From contig CAKZOO010000059.1 of assembly GCA_937136455.1 (NCBI GenBank), positions 1 through 64,000 of the forward strand: DNA of 64,000 nt, in the 5' to 3' direction. A program made the translations under genes and the position numbers. Source of the DNA: an uncultured Flavobacteriaceae bacterium (GTDB lineage Bacteria; Bacteroidota; Bacteroidia; Flavobacteriales; Flavobacteriaceae). The notes under the pieces were generated by a model. The model did no database searches, was not told where the DNA came from, and worked only from the letters and a program-made list of their open reading frames with translations. Positions 20,366 through 29,438 of this stretch are shown piece by piece; positions within the stretch are counted from its first letter, which is position 1, and each line of letters opens with the position of its first letter.

Positions 20366-22071
20366 TGAGTACAATTTATAATAAGCTATCTGAAGAACGA
20401 AAAGACCTACAAGCAAAAGGTCTTATGCCAGAGTTTATGACTACTGGTGGTTGGCAACTATTTAAAGAAAAGTATCTTTATGAAGCGTCAAACCCTTTAG
20501 AACAATACAGACGTATTGCTGAATCAGCAGCTAAACATGTACGTGGTAAACTACCTCATCCTAAACACCATGATTGGGGTGATGTATTCTTTAATCTATT
20601 GTTCAAAGGTGATGTATCACCATCTACACCTGTTCTTGCAAATATGGGTACTGATCGTGGTCTGCCTGTATCTTGTTCGGGTCAATATATTGAAGATAGT
20701 ATTGATGGTATCTATGCTTCACGCAGAGAAACAGCTATCCTTACTAAACATGGCTTTGGTACAGCAGGTTATCTTGATGTACGCCCCCGTGGTGCAGCTA
20801 TCAGTGTTGGTGGTAAGAGTTTAGGTGTAGTTCCAGTATTTGAGCGTTATGTATCAGATATGCGTTATGTAAGCCAAGGTGCAGCCCGTAGAGGTGCTTG
20901 GGCAGGTTATCTTGATATTGATCATGGTGACTTCTTTGAATTAACTACCCATATCGAAAACTTCCCTGATGATGCCAATCTAGGTTATGTAGTTACTCAG
21001 GACTTCATTGATCGACTTAATGCAGGTGATGAAGATGCTATCAAGCGTTATCAAACAGCTATGCGTCTTAAGATGATTACGGGTAAAGGTTATTTCTTCT
21101 TTAAAGATAAAGCTAACAAACAACGTCCTCAAATGTACAAAGATTTAGGTCTTGATATTATTGCCCCACAACTTTGTGCTGAAATTATGCTACACAGCAG
21201 CCCAGAATACACGTATACGTGCGTTCTAAGTAGTATGAATGTATCACGCTATGATGAATGGAAAGACTCTCTAGCGGTCTTTGAGGCTACTGTATTCTTA
21301 GATTGTGTGGTAGAAGAGTTCTTGCACAAAGCCCGTAAGATTTCAGGTCTTGAAAAAGCTGTGGCATTTACTGAGAAAAGCCGAGCTTTAGGTTTAGGTG
21401 CATGTGGTTTACATTCTTTATTCCAAAAAAGAGGCTTACCATTTGAATCACTGAAAGCACATATGCTTAACAATGAAGTGTTTGAACATATCAAAGTTGA
21501 GTCTGAAAAAGCTACTCGCTATATGGCTGAACATTTAGGTGAGCCTGAATGGTGTGAAGGTTATGGTGTACGCAATACTCATTTACGTGCAGTTGCTCCT
21601 ACTAAATCTACGGCATTAATTATGGGTGGTATTTCTGAAGGTATTAACCCAGATCCAGCTATGGTTTATACACAAATGACACCAGCAGGTGAAGTTGAAC
21701 GTGTTAACCCTCAACTACTCAAACTGATGAAAGCTAAAGGTGTTTATACAGCTAAGCATATTCAAGAAGTGATTGATGCCAAAGGTAGTGTTCAAGAGGT
21801 TGATTGGTTAACTGATGAAGAGAAGAAGGTATTTAAAACAGCCTTTGAACTTAATCAGAAAGTAATCGTTCGTATGGGTTCAGCCCGTCAAACACGACTT
21901 GATCAGGGTCAATCTTTAAACCTATTCTTCTCATCTGAGGAAGAGGAAGAAGTGATTTCAGAGGTACACCAGATGGCCTTTGAAGATGAAAACATTAATG
22001 CACTTTACTATTGCTACTCTAAGCGTGGACTTAGTGGTAGTAAGGGTGAAGAATGTGAAGCTTGCCAGTAA
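20365..22071 (+). CDS. nrdA: Ribonucleotide reductase class I alpha subunit (no N-terminal ATP cone)
   Basis: STPVLANMGTDRGLPVSCSGQ, GFGTAGYLDVRPRGA, PQLCAEIML, APTKSTALIMGGISEGI, C-terminal CEAC. Confidence 0.92.
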   Translation: MSTIYNKLSEERKDLQAKGLMPEFMTTGGWQLFKEKYLYEASNPLEQYRRIAESAAKHVRGKLPHPKHHDWGDVFFNLLFKGDVSPSTPVLANMGTDRGLPVSCSGQYIEDSIDGIYASRRETAILTKHGFGTAGYLDVRPRGAAISVGGKSLGVVPVFERYVSDMRYVSQGAARRGAWAGYLDIDHGDFFELTTHIENFPDDANLGYVVTQDFIDRLNAGDEDAIKRYQTAMRLKMITGKGYFFFKDKANKQRPQMYKDLGLDIIAPQLCAEIMLHSSPEYTYTCVLSSMNVSRYDEWKDSLAVFEATVFLDCVVEEFLHKARKISGLEKAVAFTEKSRALGLGACGLHSLFQKRGLPFESLKAHMLNNEVFEHIKVESEKATRYMAEHLGEPEWCEGYGVRNTHLRAVAPTKSTALIMGGISEGINPDPAMVYTQMTPAGEVERVNPQLLKLMKAKGVYTAKHIQEVIDAKGSVQEVDWLTDEEKKVFKTAFELNQKVIVRMGSARQTRLDQGQSLNLFFSSEEEEEVISEVHQMAFEDENINALYYCYSKRGLSGSKGEECEACQ

Positions 22072-22080
22072 GGAGTTCTA

Positions 22081-22824
22081 ATGAAGGTAACAGTTTATAC
22101 AGCAGGTTGGTGTACCTATTGCACTAAGTTAAAAGATTTCTTGAAAGAAAAAGGTATTGAATTTCTTGAAGTAAATATTGATCAACACCCTGAAGAAGCA
22201 GGTAAGGTGTTTGCAGAGCTTGACCTTGAAACATTGCCACAAGTATTTATTGATGGCGTACATATTGGTGGTTGTGATGATACAATCCACCATCTTTCAC
22301 AAGGAACAGATAAAGTGGAACAAGACAATAAAACAATCTCTTTCCGAGAATTATTAGGTAATAATCCTGAGATTCAAAAAGCTATGGCTACAGCTATCAA
22401 TGAAGCACAGCGTATGTGTCATGGTCTTGCTGTAGAAGGTGGTTGGTGGAATAAATCAGAAGAAGCTATTGCAGCACAAGCTATTTTAGATAGTGACAAT
22501 GCACCTGTAGAAGGTTCACCTCTTCACAAAATCTTGGTAAAACAGGCTAATGAAGAACGTAATATTGCTGAACTTTTATGCTTAGTTCATTCTGAAGTTT
22601 CAGAAGCTATGGAAGGTATTCGTAAAAATCTTGATGATGATAAACTTCCTCATCGTAAAATGTTAGAAGTAGAATTAGCTGATGCCATTGTACGGATCTT
22701 GGATATTAGTGGCGGATTTGGTCTAGATGTTGGTGGTGCATTGGTTGAAAAACTAATCTTCAATATTAGTCGTGAAGATCACAAATTAGAAAACCGTAGC
22801 TCTGAAAATGGTAAAAAATTTTAA
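22081..22824 (+). CDS. Glutaredoxin-MazG-like pyrophosphohydrolase fusion
   Basis: N-term YTAGWCTYCTKLKDFL...LPQVFIDG; C-term EERNIAELLCLVHSEVSEAMEGIRK...EVELADAIVRILD. Confidence 0.8.
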   Translation: MKVTVYTAGWCTYCTKLKDFLKEKGIEFLEVNIDQHPEEAGKVFAELDLETLPQVFIDGVHIGGCDDTIHHLSQGTDKVEQDNKTISFRELLGNNPEIQKAMATAINEAQRMCHGLAVEGGWWNKSEEAIAAQAILDSDNAPVEGSPLHKILVKQANEERNIAELLCLVHSEVSEAMEGIRKNLDDDKLPHRKMLEVELADAIVRILDISGGFGLDVGGALVEKLIFNISREDHKLENRSSENGKKF

Positions 22825-23383
22825 TCAATGGACAATAGTTGAAGAACTAAATACGAGCAACGGCAAAAGGAGAGTATCTTGCCGTTGTTCTTGTGGCGTA
22901 ATTGCGGAAAGATACTATTGTGATCTTAAAAGCGGTCATAGTAAATCTTGTGGGTGCTTAAGAGATCTCTTAGCCAGTAAAAGAGCCATAACACACGGAG
23001 AATCTAAAACAAGACTTTATGCTTGCTGGTGCAAGATGAAGGAAAGGGCTTCTAAAAGAGGGAACACTTGTAATGTTTTTCACGAATGGCTTGATTTTAA
23101 AAACTTTAAAACATGGTCATTAAACAACGGATACAATGATTCTCTTCAATTATGCAGAAATGGTGATATAGGTGATTATGTACCAAATAATTGCCGTTGG
23201 GATACTTTAGAAAATAATGTAATAGAGGCAAAATCTAAAACATATATATTTAAATGTCCAAAAGGAAATGTTCTAACAATTACCAATCTTTCTAAATTTT
23301 GCAGAGAAAACAAGCTTTCGGTAACAGGTTTCCATAGACTTTTAAAAGGTCAGAAATCTTACAAAGGTTATACATTAAATTAA
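22808..23383 (+). CDS. HNH-type homing endonuclease-like protein
   Basis: RRVSCRCSCGV...KSGHSKSCGCLR...NNCRWDTLENN typical of phage HNH proteins. Confidence 0.75.
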   Translation: MVKNFNQWTIVEELNTSNGKRRVSCRCSCGVIAERYYCDLKSGHSKSCGCLRDLLASKRAITHGESKTRLYACWCKMKERASKRGNTCNVFHEWLDFKNFKTWSLNNGYNDSLQLCRNGDIGDYVPNNCRWDTLENNVIEAKSKTYIFKCPKGNVLTITNLSKFCRENKLSVTGFHRLLKGQKSYKGYTLN

Positions 23384-23389
23384 TGACTC

Positions 23390-23415
23390 AAGAGTGTTTT
23401 AAATAGCACTCTTTT
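23390..23415 (+). terminator. Rho-independent terminator
   Basis: AAGAGTG-TTTTAAATAG-CACTCTT-TTT. Confidence 0.8.
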
Positions 23416-23446
23416 TGATATTAATTTCAAACTAAGGAGAATATCT

Positions 23447-23743
23447 ATGAAGCAAAATCCTCACTACCGTAATCTTACGGAAATGGAGACAGAATTGACT
23501 CTTGAAGTACGTCAACTTGAAGCCCAGATTTTAGAAAAGTTAGAAGAAATCGGTGCTATGCGTCAAGCTCAAAAAGATTCACTACGTAACTATGGCGATA
23601 CAGTAGAAGGTTTAGGTATCCACCAATTAAATGAATCACATCGTTGTATTGCATTAGCTAAGACAAATATTCAACAAGGTATTATGTGGGCTGTACGAGC
23701 TACTACATTGCCTGACCAAATTAAGGCGGCTAATGATGACTAA
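23447..23743 (+). CDS. Hypothetical coiled-coil protein
   Basis: 98 aa ORF with GGAGA RBS. Confidence 0.65.
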   Translation: MKQNPHYRNLTEMETELTLEVRQLEAQILEKLEEIGAMRQAQKDSLRNYGDTVEGLGIHQLNESHRCIALAKTNIQQGIMWAVRATTLPDQIKAANDD

Positions 23744-23903
23744 AGAACAGATTGATGATAAAGAAAAATATATTATCAAAACTTGGGCAGGTGGTGGGCC
23801 ATTCGCTCATAATATTGTTAGATTAGAACTTCAAAATATTGCCAAACATGATAGAGAACGTGCTGACAGTATTTACATTAAACTACAACGTATGGGGTAT
23901 TAA
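23736..23903 (+). CDS. Hypothetical small protein not in ORF track
   Basis: MTKEQIDDKEKYIIKTWAGGGPFAHNIVRLELQNIAKHDRERADSIYIKLQRMGY. Confidence 0.5.
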   Translation: MTKEQIDDKEKYIIKTWAGGGPFAHNIVRLELQNIAKHDRERADSIYIKLQRMGY

Positions 23904-23904
23904 T

Positions 23905-24504
23905 ATGATTCCAATTGAAAGTATTGATGATGAAAACTTCTTAGGTGGTAAAGTTATCCTCTTGAATGCACCACCTAATACAGGTAAAGATTACGCAGCA
24001 AGTGTAATTAGTCAATATACAGGTGCTAAACATATGGAGTTTAAAAAGACACTCCACAATATCGCTATGGCGATCACTGGTTTAGAAGAGGAACAATATT
24101 TCAAGATTTACAATGATCGTGATTTGAAAGAAATGCCTCATAAACTGTTTCTTGGTAAGTCACCACGGGAGATGTTGATTTGGATCTCTGAAACAGTTTG
24201 TAAACCTGAATTCGGTCAAGACTATTTTGGCAAGCCAGCAGCAGCAGGTTGTGATCCTTTCTTAGGAACAGTGTTTAGTGATTCAGGATTCCCAGAAGAA
24301 GTATTCCCTATCGCTGAAAAGGTAGGTGCTAAAAATATCCTAGTAGTACGATTCACACGCAATGGTGCTACCTTTGGCAATGATAGTCGTGATTATCTTC
24401 AACCTGAAGATTGTCCTAAAGGTGTTAAATTTGTAGACCTTACAAATGATGGTGATATTGATGAGTTTGTTTCTAAAATTTTAGAAGAGGTTAAGTTTGG
24501 CTAA
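23905..24504 (+). CDS. P-loop deoxynucleoside monophosphate kinase-like protein
   Basis: ILLNAPPNTGKDYAA P-loop, HMEFKKTLH; start set at MIPIESIDD. Confidence 0.6.
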   Translation: MIPIESIDDENFLGGKVILLNAPPNTGKDYAASVISQYTGAKHMEFKKTLHNIAMAITGLEEEQYFKIYNDRDLKEMPHKLFLGKSPREMLIWISETVCKPEFGQDYFGKPAAAGCDPFLGTVFSDSGFPEEVFPIAEKVGAKNILVVRFTRNGATFGNDSRDYLQPEDCPKGVKFVDLTNDGDIDEFVSKILEEVKFG

Positions 24505-25336
24505 ACTTATCGGGTATGTAGGTAGTAAGGAAAAATTATTATCTGTCATAGAAGACTACATACCTGTAAACACTTCTATAATTTACGAGTGCTTTTGCGG
24601 TAGTGCCGCTGTAAGCCTCTCTCAGGACGTTTCTAAGTATTATCTAGCAGATAGTCAACCAGAGTTAATAAACTTCTTAGGATGCGTTAGAGACAATCCT
24701 GATGCCGTTATTAGTCGTGTACAAGAATTATTAGATCAAGGTGTGTCTGAAGAGTTGTATATGGCATTACGTGTACAGGATCGTAAAGAGGGATTCTTAA
24801 GGACAGATTTATATTCAAGGGCAGCACGATACTTCTTTATTGTAAACAATGGATATAACAACTTATATCGAGTTAATGGTAAAGGACAGTGCAATACACC
24901 TTATGCCAAAGGTAAGAAGAAAATACCTAATGATTGGAAAGAACGTATTACTGAGACAAGTGAGAAACTTGCCCGTAATTGTAATGGAATCTTTGAACAG
25001 CAATTTGATAATAAAGAGGTCTTACAAGCTGTAATAGATAGCCAACCAGAAGGGCAGACAGCCTTTGTGTTCATTGATCCGCCTTACTATGGTACATATG
25101 ACCAGTACACTAAAGAACGTACCTCAGAAGAATTCTGGGAGCGTCTGTATCAGTATCTTGAAGATCTTGATGAAGCAGGTATACCTTTCTTAATGACAAA
25201 TAGTTACCATGAGTTTATTCTTGAAAAGTTTGGTAAATGGAATATAACTGAAGTACCTGTAAAATACACTGTTGCCGCTGATGGCAGTAAGCGTGTAAAA
25301 ACTAGTGAAGCTTTTATCACAAATTTATCAAAATAA
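24497..25336 (+). CDS. Dam-like N6-adenine DNA methyltransferase (D12 class), TTG start
   Basis: IGYVGSKEKLL (FxGxK-like), FVFIDPPYYGTYDQYTK (DPPY). Confidence 0.85.
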   Translation: MAKLIGYVGSKEKLLSVIEDYIPVNTSIIYECFCGSAAVSLSQDVSKYYLADSQPELINFLGCVRDNPDAVISRVQELLDQGVSEELYMALRVQDRKEGFLRTDLYSRAARYFFIVNNGYNNLYRVNGKGQCNTPYAKGKKKIPNDWKERITETSEKLARNCNGIFEQQFDNKEVLQAVIDSQPEGQTAFVFIDPPYYGTYDQYTKERTSEEFWERLYQYLEDLDEAGIPFLMTNSYHEFILEKFGKWNITEVPVKYTVAADGSKRVKTSEAFITNLSK

Positions 25337-25339
25337 ATG

Positions 25340-25367
25340 TTGACAGAAAATGTGGCTGGTATATACT
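25340..25367 (+). promoter_or_regulatory. Sigma70-type promoter for lipoprotein/ATP-grasp cassette
   Basis: TTGACA-N16-TATACT. Confidence 0.75.
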
Positions 25368-25399
25368 GGTCACATCTTAACAAACAGGAGCAATAACTT

Positions 25400-25933
25400 A
25401 TGAAATTTATGAAAACAAAACTTATGTTAGCAATGGCAGCAATTACAACTGGCCTTTTCGGTTGTTCAGAAGGTATTAACCAAGATGACGCTGCAAACCG
25501 TTTAGCATCGGAAACTCTTAATAAAGAGACACAAGAACTGAAACAACTTGAAAACAAATTAAAAGAGCAAGATCCTTCAGTGAAAGAAGTTTTTAAGTCA
25601 GTTGGTGATGATGGTAAAGAAGTGATTAACATTGTACGTGAAGATGATAACACAGGTGATATGTTAGTTGCTGGTATGTTAGGTATGACAGCAGGTATGC
25701 TTATGTCTAACATGATGAACAATCGCCCAATCGTATATAACAATACATCGGTGATGAGTAAGACAAGTTACAAAAGCTATAAGCGTACTTCAGTTTCAAA
25801 ATACACAAACAATGTACGTAAAAATGCTAAAAAGAAGGTTGCATCAAACCCATCTAAGTACAATGTAAGTACCCGTGGTCGTGCATTCTCAGGTAAAAGT
25901 AGTCGTTCAGGTTCGTACTCAAGAGGTGGTTAA
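25400..25933 (+). CDS. YgiB-like (DUF1190-type) lipoprotein
   Basis: Signal peptide + lipobox TGLFGC; Met-rich AGMLGMTAGMLMSNMM and Ser/Gly/Arg-rich C-terminus; next to YgiC-like gene. Confidence 0.55.
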   Translation: MKFMKTKLMLAMAAITTGLFGCSEGINQDDAANRLASETLNKETQELKQLENKLKEQDPSVKEVFKSVGDDGKEVINIVREDDNTGDMLVAGMLGMTAGMLMSNMMNNRPIVYNNTSVMSKTSYKSYKRTSVSKYTNNVRKNAKKKVASNPSKYNVSTRGRAFSGKSSRSGSYSRGG

Positions 25934-25982
25934 TTCTACCCTTTGAACCAAACTTACTTTTATCAAACTCATAGGAGCAAAA

Positions 25983-27302
25983 ATGACTATTAAAGCTAAA
26001 TATTTTCCAGTACAATTTGATGTAGATACTTTTATTAAAGAAGAATTACCGCTAACGTATGCCTTTTTTGATGGTGCTAATAATCCTGAATATCGTAATG
26101 ATTTAGATGCATTGTTTTCTTTTGTAAGTAATAACAAAGACAATATGCCATTCTATGCGATTTCAGAAGATACCGCTAAACATATTTCTCATAGTTGTGA
26201 GAAAATGTATGAAGCTATGGCACACTGTCTTGATCATTTATTGACAAGTGATTATGACCGTGAAACCTTAGAATACTTCTTTGGTGAAACATTAAAGAAA
26301 CACCCATACTTTACAAACTATGCTCGTAAAACTTGGGATCGTAATCATGCAGCGGTATATGGTCGTTTTGACCTAGCGGTTTCTACTACTGGTGAAATTA
26401 AAGGCTTCTATGAGTTCAATGGCGATACTCCTGTAATGTTGTTTGAATCAACATCATTACAAAATAACCTTGTATCTCAGGTAACAAGCCCAGAGAATCA
26501 GTATAATGATTATTTTGAAAAGATGGTCAAAAATGCAGACCGATATATGCCACAAGGCAATGTATGTGTAGTTCTTGACTATGATTACATTGAAGATATT
26601 TGTACTTGTGAGACAATCAAGCAAATCTTTGAAGAAGCAGGGCGTACAGTATTTATTTCTAGCATTAAAGATTTGGTTGTAGATATTACCGAACATCATA
26701 AACCGTTTATGGTAAATGATATTGTAGTTGATAATCTATTTGTTCTATCACCTTGGGAAGAACTTTTAGAAGGTGATAACTACCATGCAATTATGCGACA
26801 TGATAACTGGATGAACCATGTACATTTCTTTGAACCTTCATGGCGTTGGTTTATGGCTAACAAAGGCTTCCTTGCTTGGATGACTTACTTAGCAGAAGAT
26901 ATGTCTGAAGAGTTTGGCTATATCTTAGAGTTGGAAGGTTTCTTACCTACATATCGTGAAAAAGATGTATTCATCGAACATGGTAAAGAATTTGTAGGAA
27001 AGCCGTTGACAGGGCGATTAAGTAGTAATATTGTCTTCTTTGATTCGGAAGGTAATACTTTGTCAGAAAGTGATGGTAATTACGGTGATGATGATTATGT
27101 TTATCAATTACTATGTAAGCCAGATCAAGTAGAAGGTCGTAACAACTTCATTATGGGCGCTTGGATGATTCCATACGTTCAACAAGGTACAAAGTATGAC
27201 CTAGAATCAGAAGTTGGTACATTGTGTATTCGAGAGTTTGATAAAGAAATTCTTGATATTAAAAATGAGCGTTTTATCCCTCATATTGTTGAATGGAATT
27301 AA
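25983..27302 (+). CDS. Glutathionylspermidine synthase-like ATP-grasp ligase (YgiC/YjfC family)
   Basis: GFYEFNGDTPVMLFES, EPSWRWFMANKGFLAWM, KPLTGRLSSNIVFFD, NFIMGAWMIPY. Confidence 0.8.
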   Translation: MTIKAKYFPVQFDVDTFIKEELPLTYAFFDGANNPEYRNDLDALFSFVSNNKDNMPFYAISEDTAKHISHSCEKMYEAMAHCLDHLLTSDYDRETLEYFFGETLKKHPYFTNYARKTWDRNHAAVYGRFDLAVSTTGEIKGFYEFNGDTPVMLFESTSLQNNLVSQVTSPENQYNDYFEKMVKNADRYMPQGNVCVVLDYDYIEDICTCETIKQIFEEAGRTVFISSIKDLVVDITEHHKPFMVNDIVVDNLFVLSPWEELLEGDNYHAIMRHDNWMNHVHFFEPSWRWFMANKGFLAWMTYLAEDMSEEFGYILELEGFLPTYREKDVFIEHGKEFVGKPLTGRLSSNIVFFDSEGNTLSESDGNYGDDDYVYQLLCKPDQVEGRNNFIMGAWMIPYVQQGTKYDLESEVGTLCIREFDKEILDIKNERFIPHIVEWN

Positions 27303-27313
27303 GGAGAAAAGAT

Positions 27314-27640
27314 ATGTTCCCAAAAACTAAGCGATTTATTACAGTATTACTACGTAAACTACGTGGCGAAGATTTTAACAAAATTACCATGAAAGGTAAT
27401 GAGCAAATCTTAAAATTACAAAAGGTTTCTGAAAACCATGAAGCTGATGCCAAGGCAGCAGAAGCACAAGCTGAAGCAGCACGTATCTATGCTCGTCAAA
27501 TGTCGAAGCAAGCTGAGCAATTAACAGTTGAATCTCAGAAAGCATTAGTGCTTAAGTCACGCTTTGAAGATATTTTCACAGTATCAGATCAAGATGTAGA
27601 ACTTTACAACAACCTAAAAGATAATGGTGTTGAAGTTTAA
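27314..27640 (+). CDS. Small coiled-coil protein in the same cassette
   Basis: NEQILKLQKVSENHEADAKAAEAQAEAARIYARQMSKQAEQL. Confidence 0.6.
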   Translation: MFPKTKRFITVLLRKLRGEDFNKITMKGNEQILKLQKVSENHEADAKAAEAQAEAARIYARQMSKQAEQLTVESQKALVLKSRFEDIFTVSDQDVELYNNLKDNGVEV

Positions 27641-27648
27641 TATTAATT

Positions 27649-27670
27649 AGTGGGCTACGGCCCACTTTTT
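27649..27670 (+). terminator. Rho-independent terminator
   Basis: AGTGGGC-TACG-GCCCACT-TTTT. Confidence 0.88.
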
Positions 27671-27683
27671 GTTAGGAGAGAAA

Positions 27684-28889
27684 ATGTTAAATACAACACT
27701 CTTTAAGATTAATAAAAATCTCTCTATTCAAATTTGGAAAGCTTGGGTAGAGGGTTCTAAAGTAATTGCTGAATATGGTAAGCAAGATGGTAAGCAAACA
27801 CGTTCAGAGTATGAAGCTAAGCCTACTAATGTAGGTCGTTCTAATGAACGCAATGCAGAGCAACAAGCTATTTTTGAATGTGAAGCCATGTATGCCGATC
27901 AGGTTGACAACAAGCATTATCGTAAATCAGTAGAAGAAGCTGAAGCATTTCACGATTCATGTACTGTACCTATGAAGGTGCAAGATTATAAAAAACATGC
28001 AATCAAGATCATCTTTCCTTGCTGGGTTCAATTGAAATTTAATGGTAGTCGTTTATGTGTAGTAGATGGTAAATTTATGTCTAAAGCAGGTCGTGAAGAG
28101 ACTTGTAAAGTACGACATATTGCCCGTGAAGTCCGCCAACTAGGTATGGATATTGATTCAGAAGTATATTGTCACGGGTTCAGTCTACAGGCTATCCGTT
28201 CAGCATTCTTGAAGCCAAACGATAATACACCTCACCTTAAATTAATGATCTTTGATAGCCCTCAACGTAGAGTACCTTTTAGTGAAAGAGCTAAAGAGCT
28301 TGTACGTATTCAAAAGCGTATTGAAGAACTCGGATTACGACACCTGCAAGTAGAGATGCCTGTACGTATCAATACCCAAGAAGAGCTTGATGAGTTTTAT
28401 GACAAAGCCATTAATCAGAAATATGCAGGTATCAAATCATTCCTACGCACATCTTATGAACATAAAAAGGCGGGTGAATTAGTACCTACAGAAGATGGTG
28501 GTGAAGAATGTTTTGAACCATATGAAGGTATTATTATCCGCAATGATAACGGTATGTTTGAGTTTGGCAACCGTAGCTATGATACTCAAAAACGTAAGCC
28601 ACGTTTTGACTCTGAAGCAAAAGTTTTAGAAGTTTCTAAAGATAAGTCTGGACAAGGCGTACTACATTGTGTAACATGTGACTCATTGGGTGCTATTAAG
28701 TTTAAGTGTAAGATGAAAGTTGACCGCAGAGATGGTAAAAAGTACCCAAGAGATTACGAAACAATGTTGCAATTAATTGGTAAATGGATTACATTTAGTT
28801 ATGAAGAGTTAAGTGACAAAGGTGTACCAACTAAGCCAGTTGGAGAGCTTGAACGTAACTGTGATGAACAAGGTAATCCTTTGGAGTAG
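27684..28889 (+). CDS. ATP-dependent DNA ligase
   Basis: WVQLKFNGSRLCVV (motif I variant), MIFDSPQ, EGIIIRN, FDSEAKVLEV. Confidence 0.75.
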   Translation: MLNTTLFKINKNLSIQIWKAWVEGSKVIAEYGKQDGKQTRSEYEAKPTNVGRSNERNAEQQAIFECEAMYADQVDNKHYRKSVEEAEAFHDSCTVPMKVQDYKKHAIKIIFPCWVQLKFNGSRLCVVDGKFMSKAGREETCKVRHIAREVRQLGMDIDSEVYCHGFSLQAIRSAFLKPNDNTPHLKLMIFDSPQRRVPFSERAKELVRIQKRIEELGLRHLQVEMPVRINTQEELDEFYDKAINQKYAGIKSFLRTSYEHKKAGELVPTEDGGEECFEPYEGIIIRNDNGMFEFGNRSYDTQKRKPRFDSEAKVLEVSKDKSGQGVLHCVTCDSLGAIKFKCKMKVDRRDGKKYPRDYETMLQLIGKWITFSYEELSDKGVPTKPVGELERNCDEQGNPLE

Positions 28890-28891
28890 AT

Positions 28892-29116
28892 ATGGATCTT
28901 ATAAAAAGAGATGCACTAATTACAAACAAAGATGCTACGGAAACTCATATACGTAGAACCTTGAAGCGTAAAGGGTTCTCTGAAGACCGTATTACTAAAT
29001 ATTTAAGAGGTTGGAATCTTGTAAAAGAAGGTACTAATCTAAAACCTAAAGTTAAAAAGGAGTCTGATAATGACAAAAAGCCAAAACGAAAACGTAAACC
29101 AGCAAAACGAAAATGA
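28892..29116 (+). CDS. Hypothetical small basic protein
   Basis: 74 aa, basic C-terminus, overlaps next ORF. Confidence 0.55.
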   Translation: MDLIKRDALITNKDATETHIRRTLKRKGFSEDRITKYLRGWNLVKEGTNLKPKVKKESDNDKKPKRKRKPAKRK

Positions 29117-29438
29117 AGTAGCAGTTGACATTGTAGTTCAACAAAAAGCATCTCTTTATGGTATTGCATCGGTAATTGTTGGTCTTGGTCATACGCCTAA
29201 GAAAAAGGCTATGAAGAAGGTAGTAAAACAATTACGTAAAGATGTACGGGCAGCAGTTGGCCCTGATGGTGGTGATGAGCTAATGAAGCAAAATCGTGAA
29301 GTAGTTGAGGGTATCTTTACAGGTATTCGTAGAAACCCATCATTATCTGATAAAGATCGTAAACAACAAATGTTCTTAGCTACACAAGACTTATATGCCT
29401 CATATAAAAAAGGTCTTAAAAACGTGGTAAATGGCTAA
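29070..29438 (+). CDS. Hypothetical protein
   Basis: 122 aa, RBS AAGGAGTC. Confidence 0.6.
   Translation: MTKSQNENVNQQNENEVAVDIVVQQKASLYGIASVIVGLGHTPKKKAMKKVVKQLRKDVRAAVGPDGGDELMKQNREVVEGIFTGIRRNPSLSDKDRKQQMFLATQDLYASYKKGLKNVVNG

Noticed and set aside
23161-23185. GATATAGGTGATTATG resembling the phage promoter core
   Set aside because: Lies in coding sequence of the HNH gene and lacks the TCCTTAAGAGCG upstream part.
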